Shown in pieces: positions 40,942 to 51,484 of a DNA stretch of 64,000 bases (the stretch's first letter is position 1; every line of letters starts with the position of its first letter). The notes beneath the pieces are model-generated. The model made no database searches, was not told the DNA's origin, and saw only the letters and a list, made by a program, of their open reading frames with translations. The DNA is from Dactylorhiza incarnata (Eukaryota > Streptophyta > Magnoliopsida > Asparagales > Orchidaceae): assembly GCA_033032865.1 (NCBI GenBank), contig JAWHQI010000009.1:15097001-15161000 (forward strand). The letters are read 5' to 3'. Both the position numbers and the translations under genes were made by a program.

Positions 40942-41681
40942 TCAAGGCCATTGAACGATAAGGAATGAGGAGAGTTCGACGATCATGCGAAGAAGCAGAT
41001 GAACGGGCACTTCAGATAACAAGCGATCATTCGAGCTGGAGACTGCGGCCAAGCGATCAAGCAGCAGAGATCAGGCGATCAAGCGAACAAGCGATCAAGC
41101 AGCGGAGGGAAGAAATCGGCGATCAGGCGAACAAGTAGGAGAAAACCTGACACTGCAAATAACGGTAGCGAGAGCGCGATTGCGATCAAGCGAGCAGGCC
41201 AGGCACGAGCAGACAAGCGAATGAAAAGGGCGATCACGAGAGCAACCTTGGGCGAGAGAGATGGCGCGATTAGGCGAGCTGGAGATTGCAGCCAACGGGA
41301 GGTCAGCGATCGCAAGAGAGGATGAGCTACTGCGGACAGGGTCTCGGCGAACACACTGTGACGATGCTGCGAACAAGAGTTGCGTCCAGATAAGCTCAAC
41401 AAGAACACAGTTTGCGTGATCAGAAGTGATGACAACTAGAGCAGACAGAGCATGAGGCCGTGGGAGACGCCAATCAGGTGGATCCCAGGCAGGCAACGAT
41501 GGAACGCTATAAAAGTAGCGGGGGGGGGGGGGGGGGGGGGGGGGGGATGGCGAATGAAGAGAGGGGGGGGGGGGGGGGGGGGGGTAAGATGCGATCTCTA
41601 GTATAAAGGCCGTCGGTCCGCCTACGCAGGAAGGGAGGAAGCGAGCGATAACAAGAGGAAAATAATTTTATGATCGATTTT
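40942..41681 (-). other. Copia E 5' leader with two long G-runs
   Basis: About 740 bp with many gcgatcaagcga-type words (40990-41230). Two pure G-runs on the plus strand (41520-41546, 27 bases; 41563-41584, 22 bases) are separated by 16 bp. Minus-strand ORFs here are low-complexity Leu/Ser frames and are not supported as genes. Confidence 0.6.
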
Positions 41682-41693
41682 CCTCTGATACCA
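41682..41693 (-). promoter_or_regulatory. Primer-binding site of copia E
   Basis: TGGTATCAGAGG on the minus strand directly after the LTR end TATCTACA; initiator-Met type. Confidence 0.9.
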
Positions 41694-41918
41694 TGTAGAT
41701 AAATACGAAAATGAGAAAGTAAAATAAATTCTTTATTAATTTCTCATTCAATGTCATATCTAGATACAAGTATTTGTACATTTATAGGAAGAGAGAAATA
41801 CACTGTACTCTCATTCTAAGGTGTGGGACTAAAGCTTAAGGAGGGAAATAAACCATACTTTCATTAAAAGATGAGAGTTCTTATAAGTATCTGAACTCTC
41901 ACTTGATCCAATTTAACA
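41694..41918 (-). repeat. Copia E 5' LTR
   Basis: Matches the 3' LTR up to aaggaggga. The remainder (41851-41918) is different in sequence but ends with the same TGTTAAAT start on the minus strand, so the outer boundary is tentative. Confidence 0.65.
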
Positions 41919-42520
41919 TTGAGATTTGTATGGAAGTCATACACCTCATTCTGGTCCTCTTCTGTTTCAACAATTGGGTATCTCTAAATAGAAGTAGAGG
42001 AAAATGGGTCTTATATGTGGGCCTTAACAACGGGCTATTTAGCTCATTAAATTAGTCTGTAATTTAACTCTCCCCCTCAAGATTGGAGTATATGTCGATC
42101 ATTCTCATCTTGGAGATGTTATCGGTGAACGCGTCACAACTTAAGCCTTTGGTGAAGATGTCTGTCAGCTGATCTTGGGATTGAATGAAGAGAGTGCAGA
42201 TATTGCGATTCTCCAGGTGATCTTTGATAAAGTGTCGATCGATCTCAACATGCTTTGTTCGATCATGCTGAACAGGATTATGAGCAATTTTGATAGCAGT
42301 TTTATTGTCACAGTATAATCGTATAGGCTTCTCATCTTGTAGCCCTAAATCATGCATTAGAAATTTGAGCCAGAGCCCTTCGCATACGCCTTGCTACATT
42401 GCTCTGTATTCCGCCTCTACACTGGATCTTGCTACTACATTTTGTTTCTTATTTCGCTAGGTCACGAGGTTTCCTCTAACAAAGGAGCAATATCCGGTGG
42501 TTGACTTTCGGTCGTCTTGG
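41919..42520 (-). pseudogene. Copia F, left fragment: 3' LTR and RNase H
   Basis: 42064-42357 has LYCDNKTAIKIAHNPVQHDR, KHVEIDRHFIKDHLEN and the typical end DIFTKGLSCDAFTDNISKM, followed by the polypurine tract CTTGAGGGGGAGAG. 41919-42063 is probably its 3' LTR. The RNase H continues upstream to 42515 in broken frames (ARSSVEAEYRAM-like at ~42400-42430) and is cut by the gypsy LTR at 42521. Confidence 0.8.
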
Positions 42521-44505
42521 TGTCACGACCCGTCTCAAAACAAAAGAAAGAGTGCGCCTCGGACGAATCGTGATGCCACAGGCGTAAGGGGGGAGAATCA
42601 AAATGTCTGTAAGGCGGGGCTGGTCTAGCATTATTAGTTTTTAAACAAAAGTTAAATTGAATAAAAACATGTTTTTAATACGCGGAAGCTTTAAAATGCA
42701 AAGGGAAAAGAAACATGCAGACATGTTATAAAACTCATATTTCAAAACACTGATACGGATACAGGTAATATAGACCTCCAGGAGGATGAACATGCAATGA
42801 TACAAAATTTTAGTACTTAAAGTAACCTAACAGTTGTCCTTGATACAAGAGAAAATGGCTGACCATAATCATTACATAATAAGTAATAATTGACAATAAA
42901 GGAAATACAACATGGAACCTGACACAACAATTAACTAAAACAAACCTCCAGGGAAACAGGAACAGGGTGCAGAGCAGGCTCAGGTACCGCGGGGCGCAGT
43001 CACGGACGCTAAGGCAAATTCCAAAGTAAATAAGGAAAAAGCCTCAGAACTGCAAACAGATAGTTAAAGCATGATAAATAGCATATCTAGCAAGACAGAC
43101 AAGTTTAAGAGATGCAAAAATAGAACTGAGATAAAAGCCTACTCCGGAGTATAAATGTTCATGTAATAACATAAGTTGAAACAAATGAAAGGGCAGGTAT
43201 ATTTGTTTGATGCACAGGATTCATGATTCAGACAGATTCAAGTACGGATTCAGGAGATTCAGAAGTTTAAGCTCACTATGACCGGTCCTTTGTTCCCATT
43301 AGGGATTCAAGAGGGAACTCAAGTAAAGGAGTTGCATCAATTAAACCCTACCTTTCAATGTTCACTCACGTTATTACTGACTTGATTCATGATTTAGCCG
43401 ATTCTAGCGTAGTGAAACAAGTTATCAAACCAAGGATTCAGGTATTTAACAGACAAATTTACGATATAAGGAAAAACGTAACAAGCAAAAAAAAAGAACA
43501 AAGTTTGCAAGCGAGAGATTTCTCTACTTTCCTTAAGAAGGCTGAGGCTGACAGTGACAGTTAAGCTGCGCAAACAAGATTTCAGAGTCTTACTTTAAAT
43601 CTTGTTAAGCATAAACAAGGGTGATATTGAAACCCTACGCTAGCACAAGGAGTTATCATTAACACGAAACCTAAACAGGGGAGGGTTTAGCAAATTACCT
43701 CCCTCGAAGTGAGGGGAGAAGGAATTGCAACGCGGGAACCGGAGATTTGGCGGCGCATTAGGCTAGGGAAACCCTAATTCGGAAGGGTTTTCAAGAGATC
43801 CCGCCAATTGGAGCGACGAACGGCGCCGGGGAGCACGAATACCTAAGGATTTGGCGATTAAGACGTGCACAAAATCTGAAAATGCAAATTGGAGCGCCAA
43901 AAAAACCCAAATAATCAAGGCAAAATTCTAAAATAAGGGAGAAAGAGAGGAATTTTACCCAAGGAACTTAGATCCGGGCTCGAGGAGGAGAGGGAAGAAA
44001 ACCCTAGATTTTTCCTCCCGAAATCAATGGCCAAAATGACGAGGGAGAGCAGCTGCCGGCCGCCGGAGGGGAGCAGTCACTGGTGCCGGCCCTTGAAGAG
44101 GCTGCTGCCGACCTTGGAAGGGAAAGAGGGGCCTTGCTGCTGGAGGGAGGAGTTGGAGGGCTGACGGCTTGGGGAAGGAAGCAGGAAGCTGTTGTCGGCC
44201 AGAACAGGAGGATTAGACGGAATAGGGGGCGGCGCCGGCAGGAGGGGGAGCAGGAGGCGGCGTCGGCGAGAGAAGGAGCACCAGGCGGCGGCTGCGCTGC
44301 GCGCGCGAGACGGGAGGGGAGACGGGACGGGATCGCTGCTTGCGGGAATACCTAGCGCTTGCGGTTTGCGGAAGACTTGGACCGGGGAGTGGGTTTAATC
44401 GAGTGAGGGAAAGGCTGGGGGGGTGCAGCTAGAAGGTTTTTTTTGGGCAAGAGGTTTTTATTTATTTATTTATTATTATTAACATTATATGAGTTGTTAT
44501 AATCT
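42521..44505 (-). repeat. Gypsy G 3' LTR
   Basis: About 2 kb from tgtcacgacc to the polypurine tract (AAGTAGGGGAGA on the minus strand at ~44503-44515). The first ~1.43 kb aligns with 50055-51484. The distal part (43960-44500) is GC/purine-rich and absent from the truncated right copy. ORFs inside (e.g. 44083-44355) are low-complexity and unsupported. The exact outer edge is uncertain by some bases. Confidence 0.85.
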
Positions 44506-44683
44506 CCCCTACTTAGGAAGTTTCGTCCCGAAACTCTTGAGGATTTTCTGGAAGGGGTCTCTTATGGCGACGATTCAGATGTCATTCATTCCAACAGAAT
44601 TTTTTTTCAAACCAAGACATGGAAGATAACCATGAACATAACAAAAAAAAAGGGAAGAGAACAAGTTCAGTGGCTTACCAAGA

Positions 44684-45886
44684 TCAGGAGAATATGTGCG
44701 GATACTTGCTACGCATGTCAGATTCAAGTTCCCAAGTGAACTCCTCAAACTTACCATGCATCCAAAGCACTTTTACCATGGGAATAGTTCTTTTTCGAAG
44801 TTTGCGTTCTTGATACTCCACGATCTTAGCAGGCTCGACAGGATACGAGAGATTGGCTTCAGGAATCACAGAAATCTCTTCAACGATGCAGTTAGGATCA
44901 TGAATGTACTTCCGAAGCTGGCTGACTTGGAAGATGTTATGAACACCGGCAAAAGAAGCAGGTAACTCAAGACGATAAGCAGATTCCCCAACACGCTCTG
45001 AGATAGGATATGGTCCCATGAACCTCGGGCTAAGCTTGTGATGGCGACCAAACCGTTTCACCCCAGGAGAAGGGGAAACCTTCAGAAAAACTTGATCACC
45101 CACCACAAATACTAACGGACGGCGGCGCAGATTAACATACTTCCTCTGCCTCTCGATAGCACGACTGAGTTGAAGTCGAGTCTTCCTTGTGGTTTCTTCC
45201 ATTTCCTGGAGCAACTCAGGTCCCAACACAACTTTTTCACCAACTTCTGACCAATAGAGAGGGGTCCTACAACGTCGCACATACAGTGCTTCGAAGGGGG
45301 CCATTCGGAGGCTCTCTTGATAGCTATTGTTGTAGGCAAACTCTACCAAAGGTAAGTGCTCATCACAAGCTCCCTTGTAGTCCAAAATATAACACCGAAG
45401 CATGTCTTCAAGAATCTGATTAACTCTTTCGGTCTGACCATCGGTTGTCGGATGATAAGCGGTGCTCAGGTTGAGATCGGTGCCCAACGCTTGCTGAAAG
45501 CCTTTCCAAAAATGAGAGACAAATCTCGAGTCACGATCTGATACAATCCGCAAAGGGATCCCGTGAAGTCTAACGATCTCCGACACATAGATTTGAGCCA
45601 TCTTCTCAGTAGAGTGGCCTTCCCTATAAGGGATGAAGTGGGCTACCTTGGTCAACTTATTCACTATGACCCAAATCGCATCGTGCCCTCTCGGAGTGCA
45701 AGGCAAACCTGTGATAAAATCCATAGAAATGTTCTCCCACTTCCATTCAGGGATGGGCAGAGGCTGCAAAAGACCACCAGGACGCTGAGCTTTCACCTTC
45801 TGGCACGTCAAACATCGGGAAACGAAGCGAGCTATAAAATTCTTCATACCGGGCCACCAAACAATCTGCTTCAAGTCTTGATACAT
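44684..45886 (-). pseudogene. Gypsy G integrase with chromodomain-like C-terminus
   Basis: A 400-codon frame. Its start MYQDLKQIVWWPGMK and CLTCQKVKAQRP carry the Cys pair of the HHCC finger; the His pair lies in another frame at 45871-46089. The core has MDFITGLPCTPRGHDAIWVI (Asp), VSDRDSRFVSHFWKGF (Asp) and TDGQTERVNQILEDMLR (Glu), so all three catalytic residues are present. The GPY/F-like segment LSPRFMGPYPI and a chromodomain-like end (VKVLWMHGKFEEFTWELES) follow. Chromodomains guide integration to certain chromatin. The ORF is intact apart from its N-terminal frameshift. Confidence 0.92.
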
Positions 45887-46089
45887 CTTATTATTGCCTG
45901 GATGACCAGATGTCGCGACCCATGAGCTTCACTACATATAACATCAAGTAATTCAGGAACATCGGGGATGCAAAGACGGCCTTGGAAACGCAAAACATCA
46001 TTAGAGATAGAGAAATCCGGAAGGGACTTAAGTTCAACCCTTCGGCGAATGCGCTGGAGAGCGGGGTCGGAAGGCTGCAAATCTTTCAC
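45871..46089 (-). pseudogene. Gypsy G RNase H-integrase junction
   Basis: FQGRLCIPDVPELLDVICSEAHGSRHLVI is the integrase N-terminal HHCC start (normally EAHxxxxxxHPG). A frameshift moves the Cys half to the next frame. Confidence 0.82.
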
Positions 46090-46788
46090 CTACTCCACCC
46101 ACGACGGGCCAAAATCTGACCTTGACCTTCTGGTGAGATGGATATGTCCATCCGCTCGAGGTCACCAATCAGTGCTGCAAGAGTAGCTGACATGGGTGCA
46201 CAAGAGGAAACGGAAACTTGACGACTCAACGCATCAGCTACCGCATTGGCCTTGTCGGGAACATAAGTAAGCTCCAAGTCATTGTCTGCTACAAATTCGA
46301 CCCACCACCTCTGACGAAGATTGAGATCCTTCTGATCAAAGATATACCTCAAGCTCTGATGGTTAGTGAAGAAGTGACACTTCACGCCATAGAGATAATG
46401 TCGCTAAAGCTTCAAAGCAAACACCACTGCAGCGAACTCCAGATCATGGGTGGGGTAATTGCGCTCGTGAGTCTTCAACTGCTTCGACCCATAAGCAATA
46501 ACACTATCACCCTGCATCAAGACACATCCCAAGCCAACTCCGGAAGCATCAGTATAGACTGAAAAAATCTGCCCCCTCTGAAGGAAGGGCCAGAACTGGC
46601 TCCGAACACAGACGTTGCTTCAGTTCCAAGAAGGCCTGCTCACACTGATCTGACCAATCGAATCTAACATGCTTTTGCGTTAGCTTTGTCAGCGGAGCAA
46701 CAAGAGAGTAGAAACCCTTGACAAAACGTCGGTAGTATCCAGCAAGTCCAAGGAAACTGCGAATCTTAGAAGGGGTAGAAGGTCGCTT
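46086..46788 (-). pseudogene. Gypsy G RNase H and RT C-terminus
   Basis: 46086-46385 has FFTNHQSLRYIFDQKDLNLR, YVPDKANAVADALSRQ (the RNase H end). 46390-46788 contains the connection and RNase H N-terminus on the minus strand ([27 protein letters not shown] segment near 46540). Two stops appear where the family has Trp: TGA at ~46786-46788 (DWKRPSTP block) and TAG at ~46404 (LKLWRHYLYG block), both explainable by single G-to-A changes. Confidence 0.85.
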
Positions 46789-47736
46789 TCAGTCCATAAC
46801 AGTAGAAATCTTGGCAGGATCAACAGAGAGTCCATCTCCAGAAACAACATGTCCCATAAAATCTACACGATCCAGCCAGAACTCACATTTTGACAGCTTG
46901 GCATAGAGCTGATGCTGACGGAAAGTGGAGAGAGTGAGCCTAAGATGTGTTGCATGATTCTCATGAGTCTTGGAATAAACCAAAATGTCATCAATGAACA
47001 CGATGATGAACTTATCCAGATATTCACGAAAAACAAGGTTCATCATATCCATAAAAGCAGAAGGAGCGTTAGTCAGACCAAAAGACATCACTAAGAATTC
47101 AAAATGACCATACCGAGTTCGGAAGGCGGTCCTGGGAATATCGGACTCCTTGATCTTCAGCTGATGGTAACCTGATCTGAGATCTATCTTGGAGAAGACT
47201 GAACTACCTTTGAGCTGGTCGAAAAGATCGTCCACACGCGGAAGGGGATACTTATTCTTGACAGTCACCTTATTTAAATCCCGATAATCGATGCAGAGCC
47301 TCATAGAACCGTCTTTCTTTCTCACGAAGAGAACGGGGGCTCCCCAAGGTGACGAGCTGGTAAGAATGTATCCACGCTCAAGCAATTCGTCTAACTGCGA
47401 TCTAAGCTCCTCTAGCTCGCGCGGGGCCATACAGTACGGAGCTTTCGATATGGGGCGCGTTCCAGGCTCTAAGTCAATAGAGAACTCCACATCTCGATCA
47501 GGAGGCATCCCAAACAATTCAGCAGGAAAGATATCAGGAAATTCAGAAGCAACAGGTATGGATTCAAGTGAAGGAGAGACAGAATCTGAATGTGCAGCAT
47601 ACATAAAACACGCAGAACATCCTTGACTAAGAAGGCTAGTGGCGCGTACAACGGAAATTACCTTCATGTGACTACAGGTCTGAACATGAATGCTGAAGTC
47701 CTTGCAATCAATGCTGAGGTTGACCCTCTTCGCCAC
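46789..47736 (-). pseudogene. Gypsy G reverse transcriptase with protease linker
   Basis: [20 protein letters not shown], the RT start [60 protein letters not shown] (first Asp), [17 protein letters not shown] and [12 protein letters not shown] (FIDD active site). All catalytic aspartates are present. The frame is open for 315 codons and ends at the Trp-to-stop change noted in the next segment. Confidence 0.93.
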
Positions 47737-47766
47737 ACAGTCCAGTTTAGCTTTATACGCAACCAG

Positions 47767-48057
47767 TCAATTCATACCCAAGATTACATCGAACTCTGAC
47801 ATCTCTAGGACAATGAGATCGGCTGAGACTCGCCATTCACCAAGCATGATTGGGCAATTGGGAATGCCACTATGCGAAAGGTGCAGATGACCAGGCACGG
47901 AGATCTCATAAGGGACCTCAAGAGGCGAAGTAGTCCAACGATAAAGATCCACTATATGGCGAGCAATGAACGAATGGGATGCGCCAGAATCAAAAAGAAT
48001 CTGCATCCATTTTTTGTTGACCCTAAATCTCCCTAAGAAAGAAGAACATGCACGCAA
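47767..48057 (-). pseudogene. Gypsy G aspartic protease
   Basis: NKKWMQILFDSGASHSFIARH gives the retropepsin motif with DSGAS. The end SEFDVILGMN is the usual second conserved block; the following DWL lies past a frameshift. Confidence 0.9.
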
Positions 48058-48120
48058 ATCATGACTGCTCGGATCTAAAGCAAATAAGCTAAAAAAATGC
48101 AGGAAAATAACAACTGTGCA

Positions 48121-48396
48121 TTACATACCAGAGATGACGTCGGTGGATGCAAGCGCCTCACCCTGGGTAATGACATTCAGCACGGCTCTACCCTGTTCCT
48201 GAGCTCCCGGAACAGACTGCAGAGGCTGAGCGGGAGTCGGGCAGTCTTGGATATGGTGCCCAACCTGACCACATCGGTAGCACGCATTCTGCTTGCAGCG
48301 ACAGTCCTTCAGCAGATGACCAGGCCTTTTGTAGCAAGTGCAGACTGAGGAGAAAGTGGCAAGCGTCAACTGGGGTTGCTGTGCAAGAACAACCAT
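48121..48396 (-). pseudogene. Gypsy G gag C-terminus with zinc knuckle
   Basis: CTCYKRPGHLLKDCRCKQNACY...CYRCGQVGHHIQDCP: two adjacent knuckle-like motifs, the second a perfect CCHC. Nucleic-acid binding part of gag. Confidence 0.88.
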
Positions 48397-48407
48397 CTTC
48401 TACTTCT

Positions 48408-49366
48408 TCAGGAGAGTGCGGCAGACTTGGGCGACATGACCCACCTTGTGGCAGAAGGCACACACCTCTTTGGACTCGGGGCCTTGCTCCTGGAATGGAG
48501 TACCTTTGCGCTTGAGATCAGACGATGCAGCATTGCTAGAACCATGTTAAACCTTCTTAACAGAACGCTCCAGCTCGATAGCTTCCACCTGCAACGCAGC
48601 TTCCATAGTCTCGGCATAGGTAGCGGATCCATGAGCTACCACATGCTAACAGAAATCATGCCGAAGTCCCTTCACGAAACGGCTGATCTTCTTGGACTCA
48701 GTTGGCACCAACTCCACAACAAGGAGTGACAGGAGGGAGAACTCTCTTTCGTACTCGGTCACTGTTCTGCCTGGCTGCTGAAGAGACAAGAACTTCTCAG
48801 CTAGCCGGTCACGCTCCACGAAAGAAAGGAACTTCTCCATTATAGCTCTTTTGAACTGAACCCAGGTCATGGAGGCAGAGTCGGGAAGAGTGCGGCGCTG
48901 AAGCCACCAGGTGTACACATCCTCGGTTAGTTGCTAGGCCGCAAAAGGAACCTTCTGAGCATCTGGAATTCCAGCGTACTCGATGTGCTTCTCCATTTGA
49001 GAGAGCCACTCAGAAATGACGAAGTAGTCACGGTTGCCATCGTAAGATGGCGGCTTTAGCCTTTTGAACGCCAAAGTGTCTCATCGCCACAGGAGGAGCA
49101 GTCGGAATCGATGCAAGCAGAGTCAGCAGATTGATGGCGAGCGAGCTTGTTCCCGGTTCGGGGGCAAGAGGGGTAGCTCCAGGAGTGTTAGCCACTCCAG
49201 CTGTCCCTGTGGGGCCGGAACCAGAGGCTGGATCAGGAGTCTGGCGATCCCCTTCAAGACGAGTGAGGCGATCCCGGATATGCTTCAGAATTTGGGCGGT
49301 AGCACCACCAGAAGTTTCCCCTACAGGAGGGGTTGGCTTCTTGCGCTGAGAACGCTTAGGAGCCAT
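48408..49366 (-). pseudogene. Gypsy G gag
   Basis: The start MAPKRSQRKKPTPPVGETSG at 49366 is a typical chromovirus gag N-terminus with LKHIRDRLTRLEG. 48646-48918 holds the core TWVQFKRAIMEKFLSFVERD, EYEREFSLLSLLVVELVPTE and RFVKGLRHDF. 48408-48632 is a continuation in another frame. Frameshifts at ~49030 and ~48640. Confidence 0.88.
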
Positions 49367-49379
49367 CTAGAAGGAGACA

Positions 49380-50040
49380 TGGGAGCATCGGGTTAGATCG
49401 AGAATCAAGCAAGAATAGGATAGCTGAAAACTAGAGGTTCACCACTCCTTATACTGTCAGATATGTAAATCATGTAATAAATACAACATTTTCATTGGAC
49501 AACTGCAAGTAATGATCATGCAAATGCAACAAGAATCATGTGTAAATTGTAAACCATTAATAAATTTGTGTGTACAATCAATATCTGTTGTTCCTAGCTT
49601 GACACTTGTGCAAATGATTTATGTTATGCATGCGATGCAATTTTTTTGCCTAAATGCATTCCTAATAATGTTTATGAATGAATACACATGCCATGTTAAG
49701 TGCCCATATCACATAACATGTTATGCATATTATGCAACTAATGTCACACACTTGAAAATATTAAAATTGCCCATAACCATTTAATATTCGCAAGGTTGTA
49801 TAACCTAGTGGAAATTCGTATGCACATAAATGTTAAGTTTGCCCATAACCCCTTAACATTCGTGTGCATACTACACATGATTATGAGTGTAGTGGGTGCG
49901 TGTTTCGGCCAAGAACAACAGTTAATGATAAGGTGAGTGAAGAAGTGTAGCATGCATATTTGTACATATAAAATAATCGCAAATATGTATTTTATTTTAT
50001 TATTTTTTAAAATAAAAACTATCTATAAACTCTAAACCTA
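49380..50040 (-). other. Gypsy G 5' leader
   Basis: About 660 bp of AT-rich DNA with atgcatg-rich words between gag and the primer site. No supported ORF. Confidence 0.6.
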
Positions 50041-50052
50041 GCTCTGATACCA
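50041..50052 (-). promoter_or_regulatory. Primer-binding site of gypsy G
   Basis: TGGTATCAGAGC on the minus strand, 2 nt from the LTR end TGTGACA; a perfect initiator-Met complement. Confidence 0.93.
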
Positions 50053-50054
50053 AC

Positions 50055-51484
50055 TGTCACAACCCGTCTCAAAACAAAAGAAAGAGTGCGCCTCGGACGA
50101 ATCGTGATGTCACAGACGTGAGGGTGGAGAATCAAAATGGCTGTAAGACGGGGCTGATCTAGCATTATTAGTTTTTAAACAAAAGTTAAATTGAAGAAAA
50201 ACATATTTTTAATATGCGGAAGCTTTAAAATGCAAAGGGAAAAGAAACATGCAGGCATGTTATAAAACTTATATTTCAAAACACTGATACAGATACAGGT
50301 AATTTAGACCTCCAGGAGGATGAACATGCAATGATACAAAATTTTAGTACTTAAAATAACCTAACAGTTGTCCTTGATACAAGAGAAAATGACTGACCAT
50401 AATCATTACATAATAAGTAATAACTGACAATAAAGGAAATACAACATGGAACCTGACACAACAATTAACTAAAGCAAACCTCCAGGGAAACAGGAACAGG
50501 GTGCAGAGCAGGCTTAGGTACCTTGGGACGCAGTCACGGACGCTAAGGCAAATTCCAAAGTAAACAAGAAAAAAGTCTCAGAACAGCAATACAGATAGTT
50601 AAAGCATGATAAATAACATATCTAGCAAGACAGACAAGTATAAGAGATGCAAAAACAGAACTGAGTTAAAAGCCTGCTCTGGAGTATAAATGTTCATGTA
50701 ATAACATAAGTTGAAACAAATGAAAGGGCAGGTATATTTGTTTGATGCACAAGATTCATGATTCAGACAGATTCAAGTACGGATTCAGGAGATTCAGAAG
50801 TTTAAGCTCACTATGACCGGTCCTTTGTTCCCATTTGGGATTCAAGAGAGAACTCAAGTCAAGGAGTTGCATCAATTAAACCCTACCTTTCAATGTTCAC
50901 TCACGTTATTACTGACTTGATTCATGATTTAGCGGATTCTAGCGTACTGAAATAAGTTATCAAACCAATGATTCAGGTATTTTTCAGGCAAATTTACGAT
51001 ATAAGGAAAAAACATAACAAGCAAAAAAAAAAGAACAGAGTTTGCAACCGAGAGATTTCTCTAAGAAGGCTGAGGCTGACAGTGGCAGTTAAGCGGCGCA
51101 AACAAGATTTCAAAGTCTTACTCTAAACCTGGTTAAGCATAAACAAGGTGATATTGAAACCCTACGCTAGCACTAGGAGTTATCATTAACACAAAACCTA
51201 AACATGGGAGGGCTTAACAAATTACCTCCCCCGAAGTGAGGGGAAAGGAATTACAACGCGGGAACCGGAGATTTGGTGGCGCTTTAGGCTAGGGAAACCC
51301 TAATTCGGAAGGGTCTTCAAGAGATCCCGCCAATTGGAGCGACGAACGGCGCCCGGGAGTACGAATACCTAAGGATTTGGCGATTAGGACGTGCACAAAA
51401 TCTGAAAATGCAAATTGGAGCGCAAAAAAACTCAAATAATCAAGGCAAAATTCTGAAATAAGGGAGAAAGAGAGGAATTTTACC
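50055..51484 (-). repeat. Gypsy G 5' LTR, truncated
   Basis: Collinear with 42521-43958 up to gaggaattttacc, then changes abruptly to copia sequence at 51485. About 540 bp of the LTR, and any TSD, are missing. Confidence 0.9.

Larger units (their letters stand above)
31222..41918 (-). mobile_element. Copia E: LTR retrotransposon with a gypsy element inserted in its 3' LTR
   Basis: The 3' LTR is in two pieces (31222-31370 and 36979-37032) around a gypsy insertion with TSD ggagg. The 5' LTR is 41694-41918, with the primer site at 41682-41693. Internal order on the minus strand: leader with G/C-runs, gag, protease, GAG-pre-integrase, integrase, RT, RNase H, polypurine tract (TTGCGGGGGAG). The LTRs agree closely in the half next to the primer site, but poorly beyond the cttaaggaggg word. 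Confidence 0.83.
42521..51484 (-). mobile_element. Gypsy G: Del/Tekay-like chromovirus element
   Basis: LTRs begin tgtcacgacccgtctc at 42521 and tgtcacaacccgtctc at 50055 and are close copies for ~1.4 kb. The right copy is cut off at 51484. Minus-strand order: 5' LTR, primer site 50041-50052, gag, CCHC knuckle, protease, RT, RNase H, integrase with a C-terminal chromodomain-like end. This order (integrase last) and the LTR/primer pattern fit Del/Tekay chromoviruses. It lies in copia F/H. Several stops and frameshifts make it inactive, but most domains are readable. Confidence 0.9.

Noticed and set aside
44083..44398. Ala/Arg/Gly-rich ORFs 44083-44355 and 44192-44398 on the plus strand
   Set aside because: Antisense to the gypsy LTR, purine-rich low-complexity composition, no domain.
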